Assembly (NCBI GenBank): GCA_905480145.1
Contig: CAJQPA010000006.1
Span: 1 to 55,612 of the forward strand
From: an uncultured Flavobacteriales bacterium
GTDB taxonomy: Bacteria; Bacteroidota; Bacteroidia; Flavobacteriales_D; Crocinitomicaceae
Reading direction: 5' to 3'
Length of the DNA: 55,612 nucleotides
The position numbers and the translations under genes are program-made. Every line of letters begins with the position of its first letter. Position 1 is the first letter of the stretch. This document shows, in pieces, positions 18,106 to 25,827 of the stretch. The notes beneath the pieces were generated by a model that saw only the letters and a program-made list of their open reading frames with translations, ran no database searches and was not told where the DNA came from.

Positions 18106-18917
18106 TTTGATTTTGATCTAAACAAAAGTGAGAAATTTGGAGACCACCCTAAAACATGATTATAGGCACTTCCTACATTTAAATGAATTTGTTTGAAATG
18201 ATATCCGAACCCAAAAGTTACTTCTGTTGGAGAAGTTGCAAAACCTCCCCGAACAAAAAACCGGTCTAATAATTCATAATCAACCCCTACTTTAAAACGT
18301 AAGTCGTTGTCTAAATCTTTATCAAATTCTCCCGACAATATTAACTTCTTAGAAAAATGATAAGCACTCCCTAAACGAAGTGTTGTTGAAAATCGATCGT
18401 CTTGAAAATCTGATAATTTAGCTCTTCCTAAATTAAAGACACTAATTCCCAATTTCCATTTCTCGGTAATTTTTGCATAAATCCCAGCCTCAGCTGTTAA
18501 TGTATTCTTAGCTCCATAATTATTTGAAAGTTGCAGCCCTTGGTAGTTCAATTGAACACCAGCATATAGTTTTTCAGAGAGCTTCAAACTATATCCTGCG
18601 CCAGCCTTTACAGAACGATATTGAGAATACCCATAAAAATGTCCTCCAATAGAAATGACACCAACTTTTAACGGAATTGCCACCGCGAAAGCTTGATTCT
18701 GCATTTCTTTCAGTAAAAACCTGTTTTCGTATGAAATTGCCACAGAAAAATGATCAACGTCTGCCACTGCACCAGGATTATTGTGATAGGCCCAAACATC
18801 ATTAAATGCAACAGAAGCATTTGCCATTGACATAGATCGACTACCTGCCGGTGCATACCCTTGACCAAATGAATGGCTCAGAAACAAGCACAAAAAACTA
18901 ATTATAATAATTCTCAT
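18102..18917 (-). CDS. PorV/PorQ-like outer-membrane barrel protein
   Basis: A 271-residue exported protein with a signal peptide (IIIISFLCLFLSHSFGQ). The mature start GYAPAGSRSMSMANASVAFNDVWAYHNNPGAVA is the typical opening of the PorV/PorQ (FadL-like) family, and the rest is short amphipathic strands ending FSLLFRSK. In T9SS, PorQ and PorV are barrel components, but this may be a paralogue of unknown role; I cannot tell it is PorQ itself. It overlaps both neighbours by 4 bp (stop/start), so translation of the three genes is likely coupled. The operon order, lipoprotein-barrel-HhH barrel, suggests an envelope complex. Confidence 0.72.
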   Translation of the reverse strand: MRIIIISFLCLFLSHSFGQGYAPAGSRSMSMANASVAFNDVWAYHNNPGAVADVDHFSVAISYENRFLLKEMQNQAFAVAIPLKVGVISIGGHFYGYSQYRSVKAGAGYSLKLSEKLYAGVQLNYQGLQLSNNYGAKNTLTAEAGIYAKITEKWKLGISVFNLGRAKLSDFQDDRFSTTLRLGSAYHFSKKLILSGEFDKDLDNDLRFKVGVDYELLDRFFVRGGFATSPTEVTFGFGYHFKQIHLNVGSAYNHVLGWSPNFSLLFRSKSK

Positions 18918-19366
18918 TCTCTATTTATTAATCGTTTCCCTTCAGGGATAATATTTGTGTTAAAGTAATCTTCGCCTTCTGCGAAATACCAGGATTTCCC
19001 ATCATTATTTGACAATGCAAAAATCATTTCACGTGTATTCTCTTCTGACTGGCTGTTCTGAAAATCATATTTAACATGAATATTCATTCCTTTACTCACC
19101 ACCTCTTTTACATTACCATCCATTAAATAAACCTCCGCATTAATGCTAGAAAGGTCAAACCTTTTTTGAAAAGATGAATCGCTCTGGTTTTTATAAAAAG
19201 CAACTACTTCAGGCAGCGTGAAAGCCACATAAGAAAGCACTAACCCTTCATTTTTTGATTTGACAAAAGAAGTTTTTGCACTGTTCAAAGATGCCTCCTG
19301 AGATGCACTTAATGTACAGCTTTGGAAAAAAAGTAGTAGCAATCCAAAAACACAAAGGTTTTTCAT
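18914..19366 (-). CDS. Predicted lipoprotein, first gene of the envelope operon
   Basis: A 150-residue protein with a lipoprotein signal peptide (CVFGLLLLFFQSC, lipobox FQSC at Cys17). The mature part has FTLPEVVAFYKNQ and ends with a segment, MIFALSNNDGKSWYFAEGEDYFNTNIIPEGKRL, that resembles a compact NTF2-like or DUF4878-type fold, but I am not sure of the family. No catalytic motif is visible. It overlaps the barrel gene downstream by 4 bp. A minus-strand TATTTTCA sits 4 nt before the ATG. Confidence 0.72.
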   Translation of the reverse strand: MKNLCVFGLLLLFFQSCTLSASQEASLNSAKTSFVKSKNEGLVLSYVAFTLPEVVAFYKNQSDSSFQKRFDLSSINAEVYLMDGNVKEVVSKGMNIHVKYDFQNSQSEENTREMIFALSNNDGKSWYFAEGEDYFNTNIIPEGKRLINRE

Positions 19367-19370
19367 TTTA

Positions 19371-19378
19371 TGAAAATA
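19371..19378 (-). promoter_or_regulatory. Possible -7 box for the lipoprotein-barrel-HhH operon
   Basis: On the minus strand TATTTTCA, close to TAnnTTCG, ends 4 nt before the ATG at 19366. It suggests a very short or absent leader. No -33 TTG at standard spacing. Confidence 0.4.
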
Positions 19379-19496
19379 ATCAATTTTCCCAAGTTGATTG
19401 ATTTTCTAGAAGAAAAGATATCGATTATAGAGTATTTAGAACACAAAATTGAGTCACAATTAACACAAAAAAAAGTATACGAAACTAACGACCAAA

Positions 19497-19745
19497 TCAG
19501 AGTGAATAATCATCGATTAACTTTCCGAATTCCAATGCATTCGATGTTAAATACTCATCTTCTAAATTAAGCATGTCCTGAATTTTCAATATTTCCGGAT
19601 ATTTAGTTGCATTAAATTCATACAGAAAAGCTTTCGACCCCATTCGCTGAATCTCGATAAATTTTCGGTCTGAAAGAATTTTATAAAACACCTTTTCGTT
19701 AGAAAGTTTCCTGTATTGGGGAAAGTCAATATCTTTACTCATCAT
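19497..19745 (-). CDS. Small hypothetical protein, ~82 aa
   Basis: A soluble, mixed-charge protein starting MMSKDIDFPQYRKLSNEKVFYKIL and ending FGKLIDDYSL, without signal peptide or membrane span. I recognise no family. The frame extends 25 codons further upstream with a cysteine/phenylalanine-rich stretch that would overlap the divergent TPR gene, so the tandem ATG at 19745/19742 is the better start. A minus-strand TACTTTTA 5 nt upstream supports it. About 130 bp without a gene separate it from the downstream lipoprotein operon; nothing else is seen there. Confidence 0.6.
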   Translation of the reverse strand: MMSKDIDFPQYRKLSNEKVFYKILSDRKFIEIQRMGSKAFLYEFNATKYPEILKIQDMLNLEDEYLTSNALEFGKLIDDYSL

Positions 19746-19763
19746 AATGCTAAAAGTAAAATA

Positions 19764-20363
19764 ATGTTTGCGAACAAGACACACGAAAAAGCAGAAAAAG
19801 AAAGAGCAGCAGGAAATCAAGAAAAAGCGATTGAATTATATTCAAAAGCCTTGATAGAATCTCCGACTGATTGTAACTTACTTTCTGACCGAGGGGTAGC
19901 TTATCTTCATTTAATGAACAAAGAACTTTGTTTGAAGGATTTAGACCTAGCTGTTGAGTTACAACCTGATTATGCTTTCAGATATGCTTGCAGGGCTTAT
20001 GCGAAAAGAAGGTTTGGTGATCTAGATGGGGCCGTGAATGATTATGAAAAGGCGGTTAATTTGGATCCCGAAGATTCAATTGCTCATAATAATTTGGGGT
20101 TGATTTTGGAAGAAAGAGGTTATCAGAAGAAAGCTGAAGAGCGTTTCGCAAGAGCCGACAAACTGACCAAACTAGAAAATAATTTACTTGATGTTATAGA
20201 CGACCTTGAAGATAAACCTCAAGGTGAAATTGTTGCGCCTGAAATAATAAAAGAAGAACCACAGATGCCAACAAAGGCTGAAGAGTTTAAAAAAGTTTTT
20301 ACATCTAAGAATCAATTCAAAGAGTTCATTAAGTTTATAAAAAATGGATTTAAGATTAAATAA
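19764..20363 (+). CDS. Tetratricopeptide repeat protein
   Basis: A ~199-residue protein with about three TPR units in residues 3-125: NKTHEKAEKERAAGNQEKAIELYSKALIESPTD, then LDLAVELQPDYAFRYACRAYAKRRFGDLDGAVNDYEKAVNLDPED, then SIAHNNLGLILEERGYQKKAEERF. A lysine/glutamate-rich tail of about 60 residues follows, ending FKEFIKFIKNGFKIK. It has no signal peptide, so it is presumably cytoplasmic and a protein-interaction adaptor; its partner is unknown. The ATG at 19764 is chosen because it begins right at the first TPR helix and clears the divergent gene by 18 bp; an alternative at 19716 would overlap that gene. Confidence 0.82.
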   Translation: MFANKTHEKAEKERAAGNQEKAIELYSKALIESPTDCNLLSDRGVAYLHLMNKELCLKDLDLAVELQPDYAFRYACRAYAKRRFGDLDGAVNDYEKAVNLDPEDSIAHNNLGLILEERGYQKKAEERFARADKLTKLENNLLDVIDDLEDKPQGEIVAPEIIKEEPQMPTKAEEFKKVFTSKNQFKEFIKFIKNGFKIK

Positions 20364-20370
20364 GTAGCCA

Positions 20371-20389
20371 ATTGATTGATTGATTGATT
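20371..20389 (+). repeat. Tetranucleotide tandem repeat in the TPR-nth spacer
   Basis: ATTG is repeated 4.75 times in the 40-bp gap between the TPR gene and nth, 15 nt before the nth start. Short and possibly chance in an AT-rich spacer, but its copy number would change the spacing ahead of nth. Confidence 0.7.
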
Positions 20390-20403
20390 AAAGAAACAAG
20401 AGA

Positions 20404-21048
20404 ATGACAAAAAAAGAAAAGGCTATTTATATCGTTGAGGAATTAGAAAAGCTATATCCTGAAACACCAATTCCTTTAGACCATACTGATTCTTACACTC
20501 TACTTATTGCCGTGTTACTTTCAGCCCAATGCACAGATAAACGTGTTAATTTAATTACCCCAGCTCTATTTCAACTAGCCAACAATCCATTTGACATGAT
20601 CAAATTGAGCGTAGCTGAGATTCGGGAAATAATAAAACCCTGCGGATTATCGCCGCGGAAATCTCAAGCAATCTTCACACTTTCTGAAATGTTGATTGAT
20701 AAATATGGTGGGGAGGTTCCTCAATCTTTTGAACAGCTAGAAGAATTACCTGGTGTTGGACACAAAACGGCATCCGTTGTAATGGCTCAAGCTTTTGGAG
20801 TTGCAGCTTTTCCAGTTGACACACATATTCATCGTTTACTTATTCGATGGGGTATTACAAAAGGAACGAATGTGGTTCAAACTGAAAAGGATGCAAAAAA
20901 AATATTCCCTGAAAACTTATGGAACAAACTTCATCTTCAGATCATTTTCTACGGTCGAGAATATTCCCCATCGCGATCACCTAAATCCGATGTTGACTTT
21001 ATCACCATGAAAATTGGAACGGCCAAAGCTATTCGTGAATTGAAATAA
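20404..21048 (+). CDS. nth: Endonuclease III-type DNA glycosylase/AP lyase lacking the Fe-S cluster
   Basis: A 214-residue HhH-GPD base-excision-repair enzyme that removes oxidised pyrimidines and cleaves at abasic sites. The helix-hairpin-helix LPGVGHKTASVV with catalytic Lys121 and the catalytic aspartate in VDTHIHR (Asp139) match the E. coli positions 120 and 138 almost exactly. The C-terminus (FYGREYSPSRSPKSDVDF) lacks the C-X6-C-X2-C-X5-C pattern that holds the 4Fe-4S cluster in E. coli Nth. Cluster-less versions seem common in Bacteroidota, so this is probably a functional lineage feature and not decay. It follows the TPR gene by 40 bp. Confidence 0.95.
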   Translation: MTKKEKAIYIVEELEKLYPETPIPLDHTDSYTLLIAVLLSAQCTDKRVNLITPALFQLANNPFDMIKLSVAEIREIIKPCGLSPRKSQAIFTLSEMLIDKYGGEVPQSFEQLEELPGVGHKTASVVMAQAFGVAAFPVDTHIHRLLIRWGITKGTNVVQTEKDAKKIFPENLWNKLHLQIIFYGREYSPSRSPKSDVDFITMKIGTAKAIRELK

Positions 21049-21144
21049 CGAACTGTAAAGTATTCGCAACTGCGGCTTATCATCTTTTTCTCTCGGAATT
21101 GAACGAAGAATTCTTATCTTGTTATCCACAAAAACAAACCAACT

Positions 21145-23175
21145 ATGAATATTAAATTATCTCATTGCGCAATTTTAAGCGCAGGATTATTTTTTGCATC
21201 ATGCACTGAAACGCAAACTGAACAAAATAATGATACCAATTCTCCAGAAACAAGCGAACAAAATGGCATCGTGGATCGCTTTGCTGACATTGAAGTCTTG
21301 CGATATGAAATAAATGATTTTGACAAATTAAGTTTGGACCAAAAGAAGTTGGTTTATTATATGTCTCAAGCTGGATTAGCGGGCAGGGATATCATTTATG
21401 ACCAAAACAACCCTTTCAACATTGAAATTAGATCAGCGATTGAGGAAATTGTTGGCTCATTTGAAGGAGACAAAGAATCTGATGATTGGGCTGATTTTAT
21501 GACTTACGCGAAGCAAATTTGGTTCGCCAATGGAATTCATCACCATTATGGAATGGATAAAATAATGCCTTCATTTTCCAAAGAATATTTTAATGAGCTT
21601 GTTAACTCAACTAACGCAACAATAAGTGAAAAAGCGATTGACGTAATTTTTAGCAATGAGCTAGAAATGAAACGTAAAGTTAAAGATGCGAATGTAGACA
21701 TGATCGTTGCTTCTGCGAATGGATTTTATGGTGAAGGGGTCACACTAGAAATGGTTGAAGATTTTTATGCTTCAAGAATTGACAAAACAGAAAAACATGG
21801 AATTGAACATGGTCTGAACTCAACTATGATGGTCAAGGACGGAGTTCTTTCTGAAGAAATATGGAAGTCCGGTGGTAAATATGGAGCAGCGATTGACCAG
21901 ATTATAGGCTGGCTGGAGAAAGCAGTAACCGTTGCTGAAAATGATGCTCAAAAGGCTGCATTAGAAAAATTAATTGAATATTATCAAACCGGAGATTTAA
22001 AAACTTGGGATGACTATGCTGTTCTTTGGGTGAAATCGACAGAAGGAGACATAGATTGGATCAACGGATTTATCGAAACCTACGGAGATGCAATTGGTAA
22101 GAGAGCTTCGTATGAAAGTATCGTCCAGATTACAGATTTTGAAGCTTCGGAACAAATGCAAGTTGTTACACAAAATGTACAGTGGTTTGAGGACAATGCT
22201 CCATTAATGGAAGAACATAAGAAACCAGATGTAAAAGGAGTATCTTATAAAGTTGTTCAAGTTGCTAGTGAATCTGGAGACGCTTCTCCTTCAACTCCGA
22301 TTGGTGTAAACCTTCCAAACAACGAATGGATTAGAGAGGAAATCGGTTCAAAATCAGTGAGCTTAGGAAATATTATTGCTGCATACAACAATGCATCTGG
22401 GGAAGGAATGCTAGCAGAATTTGCGCATGATCAAGAGGAGATTGATCGCGCTAAAAAGCATAGCAAACTAGCAGGAAAACTACATACTGCGCTTCATGAA
22501 GTGGTAGGCCATGCATCTGGTAAAATCAACGATGGAGTTGGACAGCCTGCTGAAACTTTAAAAAATAATGCAAGCACACTTGAAGAAGCGAGAGCTGATT
22601 TGGTGGGGCTTTATTATATACTTGACACTAAATTAATTGATCTTGGCTTGATCCCTTCATTAGAAGTTGGTAGAGCTGAATATGATGGCTATATCCGTAA
22701 TGGAATGCTAACACAATTACAACGATTAGAAGTTGGGAAAGATGTTGAGGAAGAACATATGCAAAACAGACAACTTGTTGCTTCATGGGTCATTGAAAAA
22801 GGAGCCGCTGAAAATGTGATTGAAAAAATAATTCGCGATGATAAAATCTTTTATAACATTACAGACTATGATAAATTGAGAGTTCTTTTTGGTGAATTAT
22901 TGATGGAAATTCAGCGAATCAAATCTGAGGGTGATTATGAAGCTGGAAAGAATTTAGTTGATAATTATGGCGTCAAGGTAAACCAAGAAGTGCACAAGCA
23001 AGTTCTAGCTCGTGTGGCGCCATTAAACATTGCACCATACAGAGGGTTTGTAAATCCAATTTTTGCATTAATCATGGATGATAACGGTGAAATCACTGAT
23101 GTAAAAGTAGAGAACAAGCAATCTTTCGTAGAACAAATGATGTTTTATGCAAAAGAATATAGCACATTAAAATAA
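21145..23175 (+). CDS. M49-family dipeptidyl peptidase III-like lipoprotein
   Basis: A 676-residue zinc peptidase. The N-terminus is a lipoprotein signal (AILSAGLFFASC, Cys ~20) followed by an acidic Thr/Asn-rich linker, so the enzyme is probably anchored in the envelope, unlike the cytosolic eukaryotic DPP III. The zinc site HEVVGH (residues 451-456) and EEARAD (480-485) match the M49 motifs HEXXGH and EEXRA(D/E), with two histidines and Glu481 as ligands. DPP III releases dipeptides from short peptides. Full length for the family. A TATCTTGT box lies at 21115-21122. AMP nucleosidase follows after 19 bp. Confidence 0.92.
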   Translation: MNIKLSHCAILSAGLFFASCTETQTEQNNDTNSPETSEQNGIVDRFADIEVLRYEINDFDKLSLDQKKLVYYMSQAGLAGRDIIYDQNNPFNIEIRSAIEEIVGSFEGDKESDDWADFMTYAKQIWFANGIHHHYGMDKIMPSFSKEYFNELVNSTNATISEKAIDVIFSNELEMKRKVKDANVDMIVASANGFYGEGVTLEMVEDFYASRIDKTEKHGIEHGLNSTMMVKDGVLSEEIWKSGGKYGAAIDQIIGWLEKAVTVAENDAQKAALEKLIEYYQTGDLKTWDDYAVLWVKSTEGDIDWINGFIETYGDAIGKRASYESIVQITDFEASEQMQVVTQNVQWFEDNAPLMEEHKKPDVKGVSYKVVQVASESGDASPSTPIGVNLPNNEWIREEIGSKSVSLGNIIAAYNNASGEGMLAEFAHDQEEIDRAKKHSKLAGKLHTALHEVVGHASGKINDGVGQPAETLKNNASTLEEARADLVGLYYILDTKLIDLGLIPSLEVGRAEYDGYIRNGMLTQLQRLEVGKDVEEEHMQNRQLVASWVIEKGAAENVIEKIIRDDKIFYNITDYDKLRVLFGELLMEIQRIKSEGDYEAGKNLVDNYGVKVNQEVHKQVLARVAPLNIAPYRGFVNPIFALIMDDNGEITDVKVENKQSFVEQMMFYAKEYSTLK

Positions 23176-23183
23176 AGCCGGAA

Positions 23184-23190
23184 AGAGGAG
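23184..23190 (+). promoter_or_regulatory. Strong Shine-Dalgarno sequence before AMP nucleosidase
   Basis: AGAGGAG lies 4 nt before the ATG at 23195. A near-consensus SD is unusual here, since most starts in the window lack one, as is normal in Bacteroidota. Confidence 0.6.
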
Positions 23191-23194
23191 AAAT

Positions 23195-23968
23195 ATGAAA
23201 ACGAAACAAGAAATAGTAGAGAACTGGTTACCGAGATATACGGGAGAAAAATTAGAAAATTTCGGCGAGTATATTTTAGTTTGTAATTTCAAACATTACG
23301 TAAACTTCTTTGCTGAAGTTCACAATGTAGAGGTAATTGGAAGAGATAAACCAATGCAGTGCGCAACGGCAGAAGGAATAACAATTATTAATTTTGGAAT
23401 GGGAAGCGCTTCCGCCGCAACTTGCATGGACCTCCTATCTTCTATCAATCCTAAAGCGGTGCTGTTTTTGGGGAAATGTGGTGGTCTAAAAAGAAAGAAT
23501 GAAGTCGGTGATTTTATTCTGCCTATTGCTGCGATTAGAGGAGAAGGAACAAGTAACGACTACTTTCCACCTGAAGTTCCTGCCTTACCTTCGTTTGCTT
23601 TACAAAAAGCTATTTCAACTACAATTCGTGATTTTAATTTGGATTACTGGACGGGAACATGCTATACAACAAACCGAAGAGTTTGGGAACATGATGAAGA
23701 ATTCAAAGATTACTTGAGTAAAATTCGTGCAATGGCAATTGACATGGAGACCGCTACAATTTTCACTGTTGGTTTTGCAAATGAAATTCCAACTGGGGCG
23801 CTTTTATTAGTTTCAGATCAACCAATGGTTGCCGAAGGAGTTAAAACGAGCTCAAGCGATTCAAAAGTCACAACACAATTTGTTGATTCACATATTAAGA
23901 TTGGTATTGAATCTCTAAAACAATTGAAGAATAAAGGAAATACAGTTAAGCACTTAAGGTTCGGTTAA
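23195..23968 (+). CDS. AMP nucleosidase
   Basis: A 257-residue cytoplasmic enzyme of the nucleoside phosphorylase fold that splits AMP into adenine and ribose 5-phosphate. Diagnostic segments are INFGMGSASAATCMDLL (~residues 67-83), AVLFLGKCGGLKRKNEVGDFILPIAAIRGEGTSNDYFPPEVPALPS, and the active-site methionine/glutamate stretch MAIDMETATIFTVGFAN. It corresponds to the short Bacteroidota form (about 258 aa), much shorter than E. coli Amn (484 aa). It shares the strand with the peptidase gene upstream and a CPBP protease gene 12 bp downstream, and is likely co-transcribed with them. Confidence 0.93.
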   Translation: MKTKQEIVENWLPRYTGEKLENFGEYILVCNFKHYVNFFAEVHNVEVIGRDKPMQCATAEGITIINFGMGSASAATCMDLLSSINPKAVLFLGKCGGLKRKNEVGDFILPIAAIRGEGTSNDYFPPEVPALPSFALQKAISTTIRDFNLDYWTGTCYTTNRRVWEHDEEFKDYLSKIRAMAIDMETATIFTVGFANEIPTGALLLVSDQPMVAEGVKTSSSDSKVTTQFVDSHIKIGIESLKQLKNKGNTVKHLRFG

Positions 23969-23980
23969 AAACGATACAAT

Positions 23981-24550
23981 TTGGTCTCTAAAAAGTCTAT
24001 TTATTTAATGGGGTTCATTACACTTTTGGTGTTTCCAATCCCAACATTCTTGGACTATTATTTCTTTAGAGAGCAATCCTTAATCTCGATTTTTGAGCTC
24101 GACCATATACAACTTCTCCCAATTGTGTTAGGATTGGGATTAGGTGTTGCCTATGCCTGGATAGCTTTATTGTTAATGCAAGCACCGGTTTTTGAAAAAC
24201 TTCCGAATAGAATAGAACAATTAGTGCGTCGGATGAATTTAAACATATTTGATTGTATCTTCCTATCAATATGCGCGAGTGTAGGTGAAGAACTATTGTT
24301 TAGATCAGGTGTTCAGTATTATATAGGCCCAATAATTACCTCGATTATTTTTGTAGCAATACATGGATATTTAACCCCTTGGAACTGGAGAATGTCACTT
24401 TATGGGTTAATTGTATTGCCTTTTATTCTTTTAATATCATTTGGACTGTCAAGTTATGGAATATGGTATTGCATTGCCGCCCACTTTAGTTATGACCTTG
24501 TTTTATTTTTAGTTATTTCTAAAAAAAACAATCCTATTGAAAGATTCTGA
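23981..24550 (+). CDS. CPBP-family intramembrane metalloprotease
   Basis: A membrane protein of ~180-189 residues with about five or six hydrophobic spans. It carries the CPBP (Abi/Rce1-like) motifs in order: EELLFR (EExxxR), FVAIH (FxxxH), and HFSYD (HxxxD). These residues form the presumed catalytic site inside the membrane; the substrate is unknown. The start is uncertain: TTG at 23981 gives VSKKSIYLMGF, a typical cytoplasmic lysine-rich lead, while the first ATG is at 24008. The 3' end overlaps the convergent LRR gene by 17 bp, leaving no room for a terminator. Confidence 0.78.
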   Translation: MVSKKSIYLMGFITLLVFPIPTFLDYYFFREQSLISIFELDHIQLLPIVLGLGLGVAYAWIALLLMQAPVFEKLPNRIEQLVRRMNLNIFDCIFLSICASVGEELLFRSGVQYYIGPIITSIIFVAIHGYLTPWNWRMSLYGLIVLPFILLISFGLSSYGIWYCIAAHFSYDLVLFLVISKKNNPIERF

Positions 24551-25262
24551 GCCTATTGGTTTTGTGGACCAATAAACAATTCGGAACCAATGTTGTTTGA
24601 TCTATCTGCAACACCTCAAGATAACGCAAGCCACATAGTTCTTCTGGAAGATCCAACAATACTCCCGCATTAGAAATGTAAAGTTCTCTAAGCTTCCTCA
24701 AATTAGAAAAAGAGTCGGGAAGTTTTCTTAAGTTATTCTGATTCAAATAAACAAACTGAAGATTTTCACAATCTTCAATCTGCTCTGGCAAGCTTATCAA
24801 AGAATTAAAATTGAGCTTTAGTACCACCAACTTTTTCAACTTACCGATAGAGCTGGGAAGGATTTTTAATTGATTCTGACTTAACAACAATTGCTCTAAA
24901 CTGCTCATTTCACCTATTGAAATTGGTAGGGTGTCAATCAAGTTATACGACACAGATAAAATTTTTAGCTTTTTCAACTGTCCAATTGATTCTGGTAATT
25001 TAGTGAGTTTGTTCCTTCCGAGGTATAATTTCTCAAGGTTTTCTAATTGTCCTATTTCTTCCGGAACAATTGTCAAGTCGTTTCCAAAAAGTTTGAGCAC
25101 CTTAATCGATTTGTTTTCAAAAATTTCTGGAGGTATTTCAGTTAATCCCCTTCTTGAAAGGTTAATTACTGTGCCAGCCATCTGGGTCTCCAAAGGTTTC
25201 AAATTATTACACCCAACAAACAATAAGGTAACCATTAAAAAAGAATAAATTGAGATCTTCAT
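24534..25262 (-). CDS. Leucine-rich repeat lipoprotein
   Basis: A 242-residue protein with a lipoprotein signal peptide (FLMVTLLFVGC, Cys ~18) and about eight LRR units of 23 residues, for example LEKLYLGRNKLTKLPESIGQL and LVVLKLNFNSLISLPEQIEDC. The LxxLPxxIGxL form is the bacterial/plant intracellular type also called PIRL-like. LRR arcs bind proteins; the partner is unknown. The region after the last repeat is short and ends HKTNRLRIFQ. It overlaps the convergent CPBP gene by 17 bp. Probably envelope-exposed by its lipid anchor. Confidence 0.88.
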   Translation of the reverse strand: MKISIYSFLMVTLLFVGCNNLKPLETQMAGTVINLSRRGLTEIPPEIFENKSIKVLKLFGNDLTIVPEEIGQLENLEKLYLGRNKLTKLPESIGQLKKLKILSVSYNLIDTLPISIGEMSSLEQLLLSQNQLKILPSSIGKLKKLVVLKLNFNSLISLPEQIEDCENLQFVYLNQNNLRKLPDSFSNLRKLRELYISNAGVLLDLPEELCGLRYLEVLQIDQTTLVPNCLLVHKTNRLRIFQ

Positions 25263-25309
25263 ACTCTTCTAAATTATTGCTTTAAAGTTAAAAAGAGCAA
25301 CTAATAATG

Positions 25310-25317
25310 TATTTTCG
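25310..25317 (+). promoter_or_regulatory. -7 promoter box for the Spy-like protein gene
   Basis: TATTTTCG matches TAnnTTCG, a common Bacteroidota variant, and leaves a leader of about 50 nt before the ATG at 25370. Confidence 0.5.
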
Positions 25318-25369
25318 CATCTATAAGGTACAACTGGCATAATTAATGCCCTAATTAAAAAAAAAGATT

Positions 25370-25750
25370 ATGAGAATTATAAAAATATTGGTATTCGGTG
25401 CATTGTTTCTATCCACCAACATAGCAAAGGCACAGAAAGAAACAAACGCTAAACCAACTGTCAAAAAGATTGAGTCAATTAATTTAAAAGTAGAAGGACC
25501 AGAAGCAAGCGCAAGGATTCAAACAGAGCAAATGACAAAAATGTTGGACTTGACAGAATCTCAAGTTACGAGTGTTTCTGAACTCAACTTGAAAGTTCAA
25601 AAAAAGATAGAGGCTATTGACGTTAGTAAAATGACAGAAGAAAAAAAGCGGGAATTTATTGAAGGGAATTTAAATGATCGAATGAGTGTACTCAGGAGAT
25701 TGTTAACGAAAAGCCAATTTGAAGAATATTCAGCTTCCCAAAAAAAGTAA
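25370..25750 (+). CDS. Small exported helical protein, Spy/CpxP-like
   Basis: A 126-residue protein with a signal peptide (IIKILVFGALFLSTNIAKAQ) and an all-helical, charged mature part. The segment MTKMLDLTESQVTSVSELNLKVQKKIEAI contains the L(D)LTxxQ pattern seen in Spy/CpxP-like periplasmic proteins and in the Bacteroidota DUF4890 group, and the end RLLTKSQFEEYSASQKK repeats the same T..Q idea (LTKSQFEEY). A chaperone-like or stress-sensing role in the periplasm is a guess from this resemblance. The gene has its own promoter and terminator. Confidence 0.65.
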   Translation: MRIIKILVFGALFLSTNIAKAQKETNAKPTVKKIESINLKVEGPEASARIQTEQMTKMLDLTESQVTSVSELNLKVQKKIEAIDVSKMTEEKKREFIEGNLNDRMSVLRRLLTKSQFEEYSASQKK

Positions 25751-25763
25751 TTTTCTTTGATTT

Positions 25764-25801
25764 AAAAAAGGCCCTTTCATTAGTTTGAAAGGGTCTTTTT
25801 T
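25764..25801. terminator. Bidirectional terminator between Spy-like gene and msrB
   Basis: A 16-bp stem whose core is GGCCCTTTCA/TGAAAGGGTC (one G-T pair), flanked by A6 on one side and T6 on the other, with a short loop. It serves both convergent genes. Confidence 0.88.
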
Positions 25802-25827
25802 ATTTTAAATTAACTTTTAAATTCTAT

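Noticed and set aside
19370-19570. Plus-strand frame of 66 codons between the lipoprotein operon and the TPR gene
   Set aside because: It overlaps the 3' half of the minus-strand small gene, has no family features or promoter, and looks like chance in AT-rich DNA.
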